Shown piece by piece: positions 12,510 to 25,630 of a stretch of 64,000 nucleotides of DNA. Each line of letters opens with the position of its first letter. Position 1 is the stretch's first letter. The notes under the pieces are model-generated. The model ran no database searches. It saw nothing but the letters and a program-made list of their open reading frames with translations, and was not told where the DNA came from. A program made the translations under genes and the position numbers. The stretch is taken from positions 806,001 through 870,000 of the forward strand of contig RCTD01000010.1 of the NCBI GenBank assembly GCA_014898415.1. The letters run 5' to 3'. This DNA is from Stromatinia cepivora (lineage: Eukaryota > Ascomycota > Leotiomycetes > Helotiales > Sclerotiniaceae).

Positions 12510-14038
12510 TGCTTTTCTTTTTCTAAACAGATATTCTATATAGCTTCAACTATAGCTTCTGGACTGAAGTCTTCTTCAGCATCCCGATATTCTTTGAATT
12601 CTTCTACTTCTTTTTATACCGTCTCGATTTCATTAAAGTTATCGATATAAGGCATCGATATACATATTGCTTCAGAAGAAAAAGAGGGCAATAAGTATTT
12701 AAAGTTCGAATAATTATTGAATACAATAGGGCCGATATATCCGGGAAGGGTATTCCAGGGTGGAAATGATTTCGGGAATATAAAGATTCCAAAATTGAAA
12801 TTGTTAGAATTTCGAAAGGGTTGTAAGGGATTCGTAGTAACCATTGGTTTGTAAGTAACTATAGGGGCTTCTCGATCAATACAATATCGATTTCGTTTTT
12901 ATAATGAAATTTCGTTTTGATCTACTCTAATGAATATATTCGCGAGTTCTTCTGTAATCTTGTAATCCTTAATGAGTATTATTATTATTCATAAAAGAAA
13001 ATCGGAAATCTTTTGTTCGAAATCCCTGAATAGGATCTTATCATTGGTAATCTTTGCTTGAATAGCAAGTAATCTGAACTTCTTATATCATTCTAGAAAA
13101 TTGCCATATCAAATTGTATTAAATATAACCCATATCTCATATTAAAAACGAGTATCATCGATTTCAGCCAGATTCCGATAGATCACTACAAATTATTCGA
13201 TTAATTCGAGTATTGTGAATTAGAGCATTTATATATAAAAAGCATAATAATATACTTATACTTCTGATTCGATTTGATTGATTATATATGCACAATATTA
13301 CGTTTCATTTTTAAATAATATAGTATACAGCTCGAATTGTTTTATAATCAATAATTGCTACAAATTAGTTTTAGATTTAATACTATTGTTAAGTTTAGTA
13401 ATAAGATTTGTAGATTTTGGTGTATATATATTTTATTATAAATTATGATTGATACGGGAATGCGATCTTGACCGATTAGATTGGCTTCTTGAATAAAGGG
13501 ATTCCTGATTATTAAATGGATTATCATTTCCTGAAAGGGAAAGAGAATCCTTGGAGGACTCCGGGTAATCAAATCGTTTGATCAAAGTTTTCTTCTTTTG
13601 ACTTTAGGATCTTCGGGTTTACTTGAATGAAGATCCTTGAATTTCGATTAAAGAAATAAAGGGAATCCCAGATATTACTATTGATCTAAATATTTGTATA
13701 AATATCACTTAAGATTCAGAAGGAGATTACATTATTGCAAAGCTCATCGTCATTATAGCTTTCAATTGTTGATTCTCCTCTTTCAAATTTATAATTATTG
13801 TATAAAGATTTTATAATTATAATAATAATTCGAAAAAAGCAATTGAACTATTAGGAATATCGATTTCATACACTGGAATCTTCTTTTTACCAATCTTCTT
13901 TTTTTCAATAGTAACATTATCCAATCCTATATTCATATTTTCTTCAAAAGATTGTTGAAATAATTAAGGAGAAGAAAAGAATTCTTTAAAATATACTTTC
14001 GAAGGTTTAGAATATACAAAAAAAGGAATTCGTTATAT
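12491..14038 (-). pseudogene. Copy A gag relic
   Basis: The start codon at 14038 reads ATA in place of ATG and the original TAG stop is at 12491-12493. The length equals that of E gag exactly (1548 bp with stop). The C-terminal acidic stretch is recognisable at 12614-12844. Internal stops and a lost start make it dead. Confidence 0.85.
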
Positions 14039-14215
14039 TATGAAAGTGATGGTATACTTTTAAAGATATTTATATCTTCATCGATTAGATTGGAATAGAT
14101 TTTCTTCCTTTGGGTATAACGTTTATAAAAATTCATCTAAAAAGATATTATTAAAGTAAGGTATTATTTGGGAGGCCATCAGATAACCAGATGCTTATAA
14201 ATGAATTGTAGATAA

Positions 14216-14497
14216 TGTAATGCATAAAAGCTGTAATAGAATTGAATAAACAGGATCAATTATGTTCTTTAGAATCTACAATTGAAGAATTATGATTTAT
14301 AAGGAACGATTAGATATATATATACAAATACCCATTCGTAAGCTGCAGGATTATGCGCATATATTATTAGGGTCACCATTTTACCATACTAAATCATATG
14401 AATCGTAACGTATATACACGGACGATCAACTCATCAATGGATGTGGGAGATAAGAGGTATCACGTGGTTAGCCTCCTGTGGTTCACGATTCGTGACA
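14216..14497 (-). repeat. Copy A 5' LTR
   Basis: 282 bp, from TGTAATGC to TTCGTGACA. It differs from the left LTR of the same copy at many C/T and G/A positions, consistent with RIP after insertion. Confidence 0.92.
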
Positions 14498-17400
14498 GTT
14501 ATCATTTTACTATACTAAATCGTATGATTCGTAATATATATATATAAATAATTAACTTATAAATTGATATAGAAGATAAAAAGTATTATATAGTTAACCT
14601 TCTGTGGTTCACGATTTGTAATACTATCCCCTTTTTTGGAAAAGCTTGTCCTCGAATATTTCACTCCTTTGTTCTATTATTATTTCATTGGAAACCAGGT
14701 TTTGTAAAGGTTTATAAGCTTTAAATCAATTAGATTGGTTATTTTAGTTGATTTAATCAATTTAATGGAAATTGATCAAATTAACCAAATTAATCGATCA
14801 AATTGATCAAAATGATAAATGAATTGATCAAATCGATCAAATCGTTCATCAATTGATTAAATTAATATTGATTTGTATTCTTTTTGATTTGAAGAACTTT
14901 TGAAAGGAAAAAGCTTTAATAGAAAAGAGAAGAAGATTGAATTATAATATAATGATGATGAATGGTTAATATAATCAATTCCGAAATCGATCAAATTAAT
15001 CGATCAAATTGATCAAATCAATCAAATTGAACGAAATCGATAGGGGTAACGTTATATTTCGTTTTTACTATGTTCAAGCTTCTTTTTGCATGATTTTTGA
15101 AATGATTATAGGCATGAGTTTTTGAAATATATTGCCTTTGTATTATCTTGGTAGTGGCAATTCGTTTATTGTATAGAACTCGGGCTATATATATATATAA
15201 TCAAATTCTTTTTAATTTGTATAAGTTTTCGATCCTTTTACGATTATATATATATATATTATTATAAAATCATAATATCTAATCTGCTATATTGAAAAAC
15301 ATTTTTCTTTTTTTTGGTTTCATAAATGAATCGTTATCTATATAATTATAATTATCCTCTCCATTCTTATAAAACTTTATTCAATCAATTAATCGATTAA
15401 AAGGATCAAGCAATGTTGAATTGGCCAGGTGAAAATCGCATAGGAGATACAATAATATTTTAAGATCGAAAGTAGGATATCAGATAAGATCGATATTACT
15501 ATTAAGTTACAAGATTCTGTATAATAGGGTTTTTCGTGTTTTCTTTATTGCTAGGATTTTCTTCACTTTTTATTCCGAATTATCAGTTATATTAATAGAC
15601 GGAGATGGTTTGAGTATCTAATTAGAAAAAGGATCGTTATATGCCTTATATAATCGATCTAAAGGGAAAACAGAATGAATTTTCATTGTAATCGGAAGTT
15701 CGAATTTGAAAAAACTTCCAGATCGATTAATGATCTTGAATCTTCCTTGAATTGGGAAGTCCAGTTTCTTAGATAATCTCTGGATAGAATAACTTTTCAT
15801 ATTGAATTATATATAATCTCCGATATCGAAATCGATTTTATATTGATAAGCATTTGTGGATTTCGATATCTTGGTTTAGATATACAATAAACCTTCTTTT
15901 GCTTATACAAAAATTAATCTATTATATTCTATATATATACAAACATTATATATATTCATATTATCTATTAACTTATTAGCGTTTTCCTTTTATTCCTATA
16001 TATATTTCGGTATATACCCATATAAAGTTTCGTAGGGTATGAATTCTCCTAAAAAATCATATAGAAAAATAAATTACACATAATCCATTATAGATAGGAA
16101 TTCTGATTAATCGTCTTGATAATAACTAACAAATAACCTTAACCGTTATTGAAGGTATTGATTATAGATTTCAATTTGATTATCGATTTGGGGATAATGA
16201 GCAATGGATAGTTTGAAATCGGTTCTTAGGATTTGGCTGAATTCCTTTTAGAATTATAATATGAATTGGGGGTCGCGATTCGATATTATAATGTTAAAAA
16301 GACTATAATATCGATATATATGATAAAGATATAGTTGTATTTGAATTCGAATATCGATTGATTTATGATAAAGTATAAAGATAGCTTGTTTTATTAATTG
16401 ATCAATAATGATTAAAATGTTGTTATATTTGTATTTATCTTTATTAAAACTATAATAATCTATAATGATATGTTATTATATTTAATTAAGAATTGAAAAT
16501 GGATATAATAAATCGGGGATACGATTGTATGGAATGGAATTGTATTTGCAAACATAATAATTATGTATATATCTGATTACAGTATTATATATTCTGGACT
16601 AATAGTATTGTTGAGATAATAAGAGATAGGTTTTGTTTATACCAAAATGAATAATGAAAACGGAATTATAGGTTTCACAAATCAAATAAATTCGAAGGTT
16701 ATCGATATCAAACATTACCAGGTGGTCATTGTAGAGCAAAAGATCATTTTGGAGTAATATATACTTATAATCTTAGATAATTTGTATTCTGAATATTAAT
16801 AAACTATCTATAATTTTATTTGTTTCGATAATATAGTTAATTAGATCGAATCGAAAAGCGATTTCATTCAAATCGATATTAATAATCATTATTTCATTTG
16901 AATAGTACTTTCGTAAGACTTTTCTTATGATTTCGATATCAACTTGATTATCTTTAATAAATTGCTGAAAGCGATTCTTCTTTTTGGTATAATTCTAAAG
17001 GTTCAATTCGTCGATCCGATAGGTTAAGGTATCGGCGAGAGGGTTATCTTTTCCAAAACAATATATAATAATGAAATTATAATTGGCTAAAACTTTTATT
17101 CAACGAATTTGTTGAATATTGAGAATTTTAATAATTATGATATATTCGAAGACCTTATAATCAATATAAATCTTGATTTTATATAGTAAACCAGCGAATT
17201 CTGTTTTTCAATAATTGAAAGATCAAATGATTAACAGTATTTTCTTATTATAAATTTCGTAATTCAATTTAACAACAATTATGATTTTGGAGAAATAAAC
17301 TATAAGAAATTAATCTTTATTATACTATTGTAATAATATATTAGCAATTATTTTATCAGATGTATTTATTTCGAATATATAAGGGAATCAATGATTATAA

Positions 17401-18202
17401 TATTGTAGAAGCGAAGCGGAGATAAGCTTTTTCTTCAAGATATTAAATATGTTTTGGTATACTTCGTCGAATACGAATTTAATGTTTGCTTTAATAAATT
17501 CATTGAAAGATTTCGTTATTATACTGTAGTCCTTAATGAATTATCGATAAAAATTGCAAAAACCGAGGAATGATTGAATCTTTTTCATTATTATCAAAAA
17601 GGTTCAATTCTTAATTACTTTAATCTTTTTAGGGTTTATTTTTATTTCTTTAGTAGAGATAATAAAATCTAAATATTTGGTATATATAATATTGAATTTG
17701 TATTTTTTGAAATCCGCTTATAGGTCAACGATTTCTAATTGTTCGAGAATTAGTTTGATATGAATTTGATACTCTTTTTTGTTTTCGGAATAGATTAGAA
17801 TATTGTCGAGATATATTATATAGAAGATATTTAAATAATCGAATAGAATATTATTTATATAACGCTGATAGGTTATAGGATTATTCGTTAATTCGAATAG
17901 TACGATCTTATATTTATATAATCTGTATCAGATTCGAAAGGTAATATATTCTTCCGAAGTAGGATTTATTCTTATATAATAGAAAGCTTAATGAATATCG
18001 AGTTTAATAAAAATCTTAATACTGGAAAACCGAAAAAGTATTTCGTTAATCAAAAGGAAAGGATACCGATTTTTATATATCAAGGAATTCAATAATCTGA
18101 AATCTATACAGAATCTCAAATTATTATTGGGTTTCTTGACGAATAGGATAGATACAGTATAAAAAACTTGATTGGGTTTAATAAAACCTTTATTGAAATT
18201 AT

Positions 18203-18368
18203 TATTAACTTTTGGTGCAGGAAGTAGTAGTATTGTTGACTATGTAGGTTGAACTAAGGATCTATATTTCTAGTAGGAGTAGAATTGAGGTTATCCTTAA
18301 ATATGGTCTGTGCACCATTGTGGTTTTGTGACCTCAATTTTAATCCTATGATGGCTTTATTTCTAATA
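18203..18368 (-). repeat. copia-1 3' LTR
   Basis: 166 bp matching 30567-30732 with transition differences; the terminal TG has become TA. The RNase H end lies only 32 bp away. Confidence 0.9.
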
Positions 18369-18587
18369 TTCCTTCATTGAGGATATCCTATTCGATTCTT
18401 TTAGACTACTAATCCTAATATTTTCTTGAATCTTTCGAAAGCAATCTTTGTATAAGGTTTCGTCATTCTGTTGGTAATTATATTGTATATATTGATATAA
18501 TTAGTAGCGATTTTCTCCTTTTCTGTTAAGTTTTTAATGAAATGATAATTGATATCTATATGTTTGGATCGTTTATATAAATATGAT

Positions 18588-18868
18588 GTGACGCACAAGA
18601 GCCGTAGTAGAGCTGAATAAACAGGGTCAATTATGTTCTTTAGAATCTACAATTGAAGAATTATGACTTGTAAAGAGCGATTAGATATATATACACAAAT
18701 ACCTATTCGTAAGCTGCAGAATTGTGCGTATATATTATTAGGGTTACCATTTTACTATACTAAATCGTATGAATTGTAATATATGTACACGGACGATCAG
18801 TTTATCAATGGATGTGGGAGATAAGAGGTATCACATAATTAGCCTTTTATGGTTCATAATTCGTGACA
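18588..18868 (-). repeat. Copy C 3' LTR
   Basis: 281 bp, TGTGACGC to TTCGTGACA, followed by a C-run that is the polypurine tract on the element strand. Confidence 0.92.
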
Positions 18869-19318
18869 CTACCCCCCCCTTCGGAAAAGCTTGTCCTTAA
18901 GCGTTTCACTCCTCTGTTCCATTGCTATTTCATCGGAAATCAGGTTTTGTGAAGGTTTATAAGCTTTAAATCAATTAGATTGGTCATTTTGGTTGATTTG
19001 GTCAATTTACTGGAAATTGACCAAATTAACCAAATTAATCGATCAAATTGATTAAAATGATAAATGAATTGACCAAATCGACTAAATCGTTCATTAATTG
19101 ATTAAATTAATATTGATTCGTATTCTCCTTGATTTGGGGAACCTTTAAAAGGAAAAAGTTTCAATAGAAAAGGGAAGGAGGTTGAATTATAATATAATGA
19201 TGATGGATGGTTGATATGGTCAATTCCGAAATCGATTAAGTTAATTGATCAAATTGATCAAATCAATTAAATTGAACGAAATCGATAGGGGTAATATTAT
19301 ATTTCGTTTTTATTATAT

Positions 19319-19510
19319 TCAAGTTTCCCTTTGTATAATTTTTGAAATGATTATAGGCATAAGCTTTTGAAATATATTACCTTCGTATTGTCTTGATGGT
19401 GGCAGCTCGTCTGTTGTATAGAGCTCGGGCCATATATATATACAATCAAATTCCCTCGAATTTGTATGGGTTTTTGATCCTTTCATGATCGTATATATAT
19501 GCATTATCAT
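19319..19510 (-). other. Copy C small ORF downstream of pol
   Basis: A 63-codon open frame just beyond the pol stop. It matches in length, position and much of its sequence the small open frame at 56115-56306 in copy E, with blocks such as KGSKTHTNSREFD and YEGNIFQKLM. Survival of the frame in a RIP-damaged copy is notable, but 63 codons could survive by chance. Confidence 0.45.
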
Positions 19511-19523
19511 AAAATCATAACAT

Positions 19524-22500
19524 CTAATCTGCTGTATTGAAGAACATTTTTCTTTCCCTTGATTTTATGGGTGAATCGTTATCCATATGATTATAATTAT
19601 CCTTTCCACTTTTATAAAGCCTTATCCAATCGATTAATCGATTAGGAGGACCAGGTAATGTTGGATTGGCCAGGTGAAAATCGCGTAAGAAGTATAGTAA
19701 TGTTTTAAGATCGGAAATAGGATACCAGGTAAGATCGATATTGTTATTAAGCTATGAGATTTTGTATAATAAGGTTTTTTGTGTTTTCTTTATTGTTAGG
19801 ATTTTCTCCATTTTCTATTCCGAATCATCAATTATATTAATAAGTGGAGGTGATTCGAGTATCTGATCAGGAAAAGGATCGTTATATATTTTATATAATC
19901 GATCTGGAGGGAAAACAGGATGAATTTTCATTGTAATTAGGAGTTCGAGTTTAAAAGAGCTTTTAGATCGATCAATGATTTTGAATCTTTTTTGAATTGG
20001 GAAGTTCAGTTTCTTAGATGATCTTTGGGTAGAATAATTCTTTATATTGAACCATATATAATCTCCAATATCGAAATCGATTTTATGTTAATAAGCATTC
20101 GTGGATTTCGATATTTTGGTTTAGGCATACAATAGGCTTTCTTTTGCTTGCGCAAAAGTTAATCTATTGCGTTTTATGTATATACAAGTATTATGCATAT
20201 TCATATCGTCTATTGATTTACTAGTATCTTCCTTCCATTCCTATATATGTTTCGGTGTATGTCTGTATAGGGTTTTGTAGGGTGTAAGCCCTCCTAAGGA
20301 ATCGTATGGAAGAGTAAATTATGTATAATCCATTATAAATAGGAATTCTGATTAATCATCTTAATAATAACTAACAAATGGCCTTAATCATTATTAAAGG
20401 TATTGATTATAGATCTCAGTTTGACTATCAGTTTGAGGATAGTGAGTAATGGATGGTTTGAGATCGGTTCCTAAGATTTAGCTAAATTCCTTCCAGAATT
20501 GTAATATGAATTAGGGGCTATAATTTGATATTATAATATCAAAGGGATCATAATATCGATATATATAGTAGAGATATAATTATATTTGAATTTGAGTATT
20601 GATTGATTTATAATAAAGTATAGAAATAACTTGCTTTGTTAATCGATCAATAATAATTAAAATATTGTTATATCCGTATTTATCTTTATTAAAGCTGTAA
20701 TAGTTTATAATGACATATTACCATATTTGATTAGGAATCGGAAATGGATATAATAAACTGGGGGTATGATTGTATAAAACGGAACTGCATTTGCAGATAT
20801 GACAATTGCGTATATATCTGGTTATGGTATTGTGTATTCTGGACCAATAGTATTGTTGAAATAATAAGAGATAGATTTTGCTTGTATCAGAATGAATAAT
20901 GGAAACGGAATTATAGGCTTCACGAATCAAATAAATTCGAAGATTATTAACGTTAGATATCACCAGGCGGTTATTGTAAAGCAAGAGGTTATTTTGGAGT
21001 GATATATGTTTGTGACTTTGGGTAACTTGCATTTTGAGTGCTAGCAAACTATCTGTAGTTTTATTTGTTTCGATGATACAGTTAATTAGATTGAATCGAA
21101 GAGCGATTTCATTTAAATCGATATTAGTAATTGCTGTTTCATCTAAATGATACTTTCGTAAGGCTTTTTTCATGATTTCGGTATCAACTTGGTTATCTTT
21201 AATAAGCTGCTGGAGGCGATTCTTCTTCTTGGTATGATTCTGAAGATCCAATTCGTTGGTCCGATGGGTTAAGGTGTCGGCGAGAGGGTTATCTTTTCCA
21301 GGGCGATATATAATGATGAAGTTATAATCAGCTAGAACTTCTGTCCAACGAGCTTATTGGGTGTTGAGAGTCTTGGTAGTCATAAAATATTCAAAAGCCT
21401 TATGGTCGGTATAAACCTTGATTTTATGTGGTGAGCCGGTGAGTTCCGCTCTCCAATGGTTGAGAGATCGAATGATTGATAGTATTTCCTTGTCATGAAC
21501 TTCGTAGTTCAATTCAGCAGCAATTATGATCTTGGAGAAATAAGCTACAGGAAACCAATCTTCACCATATTGTTATAATAATATACTAATAACTATTCTA
21601 TCGAATATATCTATTTCGAGTATACAAGGGAATCGATGATTATAGTATTATAGAAACAGAGCGGAGATAAGCTTTTTCTTCAAGATATTGAATGTGTTTT
21701 GGTATACTTTGTTGAATACAAACTTAATATTTGCTTTAATGAGTTTGTTGAGAGGTTTCGTTATTATACTATAATCTTTAATGAATTGTCGATAAAAATT
21801 ACAAAAACCGAGGAATAATTGAATCTCTTTTATTATTGTTGGAAAGGTCCAATTTTCAATTACCTTAATCTTTTTAGGGTCCACCTCTACTTTTTTAGTA
21901 GAGATGATAAAGTTTAAGTATTTGATACGTATAATATTGAATTTGCATTTCTTGAGATCCGCTTGTAGGCTAGCAGCTTCTAATCGTTCGAGAATTAGCT
22001 TAATATGAGTTTGGTGCTTTTCTTTGTTCTCAGAATAGATTAGAATATCATCGAGATATGCTGTACAGAAAACGTTTAGGTAATCGAATAGAATATCATT
22101 TATATAATATTGATAGATTACAGGATCATTCGTTAATCCGAATAGTACGATCTTGTATTTGTATGATCCATATCGGATTCGGAAGGTAGTATACTTTTCC
22201 GAAGTAGGATCCATTTTTATATAATGGAAAGCTTGATGAATATCGAATTTGGTAAAGATTTTAACACTAGAAAACCAAAAAAGCGTTTCATCGATCAAAG
22301 GGAGGGGATACCAATCCTTATATGTTAAGGAATTCAATAATCTGAAGTTTATATAGAATCTCAAACTACCATTGAATTTCTTAATGAATAGGATGGGTGT
22401 AGTATAAAGAACTTGATTGGGTTCAATGAAATTTTTGTTAAAATTATCCATAATATATTCTTTAACGACTTTCAGTTGTTCCAAGAATATCTTATAAAGC

Positions 22501-23642
22501 GGGCTGTAACGCAAGGTTTGTTCTCCTTCGCCTTCCAATATGATTTTATAATCATAAGATCGATTAGGAAGCAAGATATTTGATTCATACTTGGAAAAGA
22601 TTTGATAATACTATCGATATTCAAATGGTATTTCAGGTTCTAAATCGATTTCGGTTAGTGTTTGATCGAGTTTCTCTTGAACTTTTGTATTCTTGAATTC
22701 GGTTAGGGTAACCAGCACTCTCTCTTCCGCATATTATTCATTCCATTGGAAGTTTATTACATCATCGAATTCTTTTAGAATAATAGTAAAGAGTTTAGTT
22801 TATTCATCTTTCTTACATTTTAATTAGAATTTATTGGGTTTAAATGCGTATAGATCGAGGATTTCGGGTGATATATGGGGGAGGCATTCGTAGATCTGCA
22901 GTGGTGGTGTGATTGATTGGGAAGGAGGTGGGTTGAACTTGAAAGGAATCGGGACCTCTTCTTTTTCAACAAAAGCCTATATTACGTTTATATTTAAAGG
23001 TTCTTGTTATATATTATTAATTATAATTAATCTATTCAATTATAAATCTCTTCAATTCCAATATTCTTCGAACTGATCATCTTATCGATCAGCATTTTGT
23101 TGAACTAATCAATCGATCTTCTATTTGCGAAGGGATGATTAAATAACGAAGAGATTATTCGAATAGGAGATGATATAGGGTCTCTCTTTAGGCCATTCAA
23201 GATATTTATTGAAGTAATCGAGCTTCACTCGAATCTCTGATAACCAAAATCTACCTAAAATAACATTATAACTCTCTAATTCAATAATAAGAAAAAGGAT
23301 AAAAGATTGTTTATAACCATCAACCATTAAATTAAGGAATGTGAAATAGGTAATGACATAGCCTTGCATATCATTATACTCTTTAACTTCAATTAAAACT
23401 TCAAACAATATAATTCTGGGTTTGAATATAGGAAATAAACAAATAAGGAATATAATATTAATAAAAGCGAATCTATTTGCTCCAAAATCAATAAGTACTC
23501 TTGATCGATAAATATAACCATTTTTTGAAAGGTTACAAAGGAGAATAAATGCTTCTCCTTCCATAAACTTGGTTAAATCAAGAAATCTTATATTCTGTAT
23601 AACGCTTAGGATAAAAACGGAATCTAAACGTTTAGTTTTAAA
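19524..23642 (-). pseudogene. Copy C pol relic
   Basis: The extent follows copy E: frameshift site at 23642, TAG at 19524-19526. Open patches are protease (23139-23564, DSGAN altered to DFGAN), RT (21648-22574, with [11 protein letters not shown] intact) and integrase HHCC finger (20718-21251, both His and both Cys kept). The region between RT and RNase H that is missing from E is present here, so C gives the reference for E's deletion. Several stops break the polyprotein. Confidence 0.9.
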
Positions 23643-25171
23643 TGTTTTTCTTTTTCTAAACGGGCATTCTGTATAGTTTCAGTTGTAGCTTCTAGACTGA
23701 AGTCTTTTTCAACATTCTGATATTCTTCGAATTCTTCTGTTTCTTTTTGTACCGTTTCGATCTCATTGAGGTTATCGATATAAGACATCGATATACATAC
23801 TGCTCCAGGAAAGGGAGAGGGCGACGAATGTTTGAAATTCGAATAGTTATTGGGTGTAGCGGAACCGATGTATCCGGGAGGGGTATTCCGGAGTAGAAAT
23901 GGTTTCAAGAACATAAAGATTCCAAAATTGGAGCTGTTAAAGCTCCGAGAGAATTACAAAGGGTTTGTAGTAGTTATTGGTTTACAAGTAATTATAAGGG
24001 CTTTTCGATCAATATAGTATCAATTTCGTTTTTGTAATAAAACTTTATTTTGATTTATTTTAATAAATATATTTGTGAATTCTTTTATAATCTTACAATT
24101 CTTAATAGATATTGCTATTGTTTATAAAAGAAAATCGGAAATCTTTTATTCAAGATCCTTGAATAGGATCTTATCATTAGTAATCTCCACTTGAATAACA
24201 AATAATCTGAACTTCCTATATTATTTTAGGAAGTTACTATATCGAATCATATTAAGTATAATCTACATCTTATATTAAAAATGAGTATCATCAATTTCGG
24301 CCGGGTTTCGATAGATCGCTACAAATTGTTCGATTAATTCGAGTACTGTGAATCGGGGCACTCATATGTAAAGAACATGACAATATGCTTATGCTTCCGA
24401 TTCGGTTTGGTTGATTACATATGCGCAGCGTTGTGTTTCATTTTTAAATGATATAATATACAGTTCGAATCGTTCTATGACCAATAATTGCCACAAACTA
24501 GTTTTAGGTTTAATATTATCGTTAAGTTTAATAATAAAATTTATAGGTTTTGGTATATATACATCTTACTGCAAATTGTGATTAACGCAGGAATATAATT
24601 TTAACCGATTAGATCGGTTTCTTAAATAAAAGGACTCTTGATTATTAAATAGATTGTTACTTCCTGAAAGAAAAGGAGAATCTTCAAAGGGTCCTTAATG
24701 ATCAAATCGTTTGATCAAAGTTTTCTTCCTTTGACTTCGGGATCTTTGGGTTTACTTGAATAAAGATCCTTGAATTTCGATTGAAAAAATAAAAGGAATC
24801 CCAGGTATTACTATTGATCTGAATGCTTATATAGGCATTACTTGGGGTTCAGAAGAAAGTTGCATTATTACAGAGCTCATCGTCATTATAGTTTTCAATT
24901 ATCGATTCTCCTTTTTCAAACTTATAATCATTATATAAAGATCTTGTAGTTGTAATGATAATTCGGAAGGAGTAATTGAATTATTAAAAGTATCGGCTTT
25001 ATACACTGGAATCTTTTCTTTACCAATCTTTTTTCTTTCAATAATAATATTATCCAATCCTGTATTTATATTTTCTTCGAAGGGTTATTGAAATAATTGA
25101 AAAGAAGGAAAGAGTTCTTTAGAATATACTTTCGAAGATTCGGAACATATAAAAAAAGGAATTCGTTGCAT
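23624..25171 (-). pseudogene. Copy C gag relic
   Basis: The ATG at 25171 is kept and the stop at 23624 is at the same distance as in E. Internal stops occur; the last 96 codons (23624-23914) are open. No CCHC motif is seen, as in E. Confidence 0.85.
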
Positions 25172-25348
25172 TGTAAAAGTAATGATACACTTCTAAAAGT
25201 ATTTATATCTTTATCGATTAAATCGGAATAGATCTTCTTCCTTTAGATATAACATTTGTAAAAGTTTATTTAAGAAGGTATTATTAAAATGAGATATTAT
25301 TTGGGAGGCCATCAGATAGCCGAATATTTGTAAATGAATTGTAGATAA

Positions 25349-25630
25349 TGTAACGCATAAAAGCCGTAGTAGAGCTAAATAAACAGGATCAATTATGTTC
25401 TTTAGAATCTATAACTGAAGAATTATGGTTTGTAAGGAGCGACTAGATATATATACACAAATACCCATTCATAAGCTGCGGGGTTGTGCGTATGTGTTAT
25501 TAGGGTCACCATTTTACTATACTAAATCGCATGAATCGTAACGCATGTGCACGGACGATCAGCTCATCAATGGATGTGGGAGATGAGAGGTATCACGTGG
25601 TTAGCCTCCCATGGTTCACGATTCGTGACA
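25349..25630 (-). repeat. Copy C 5' LTR
   Basis: 282 bp from TGTAACGC to TTCGTGACA, directly followed by TATGG. Confidence 0.92.

Larger units (their letters stand above)
7454..14497 (-). mobile_element. Chromovirus copy A, full length but RIP-inactivated
   Basis: A 7044-bp element lies between GTTAT duplications, inserted into the LTR of copy B, a member of its own family. Order on the minus strand: 5' LTR 14216-14497, gag, pol, 3' LTR 7454-7735. Positions of gag and pol match copy E base for base apart from E's deletion. Transitions dominate the differences from E. Confidence 0.92.
7293..14623 (-). repeat. Copy B 3' LTR, interrupted by copy A
   Basis: Segment 7293-7453 (161 bp) and segment 14503-14623 (121 bp) together make one 282-bp LTR. 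They are split by copy A, and GTTAT is duplicated at 7449-7453 and 14498-14502. The homologous order is clear from the intact LTRs of copy E. Confidence 0.9.
18588..25630 (-). mobile_element. Chromovirus copy C, best-preserved of the RIP-damaged copies
   Basis: 7043 bp inserted in the RNase H codons of copia-1. The target duplication is TATGA (18583-18587) and TATGG (25631-25635), one transition apart. RT is open for 308 codons and keeps YLDD. It is less mutated than A, B and D, in line with its deep nesting and later arrival. Confidence 0.92.
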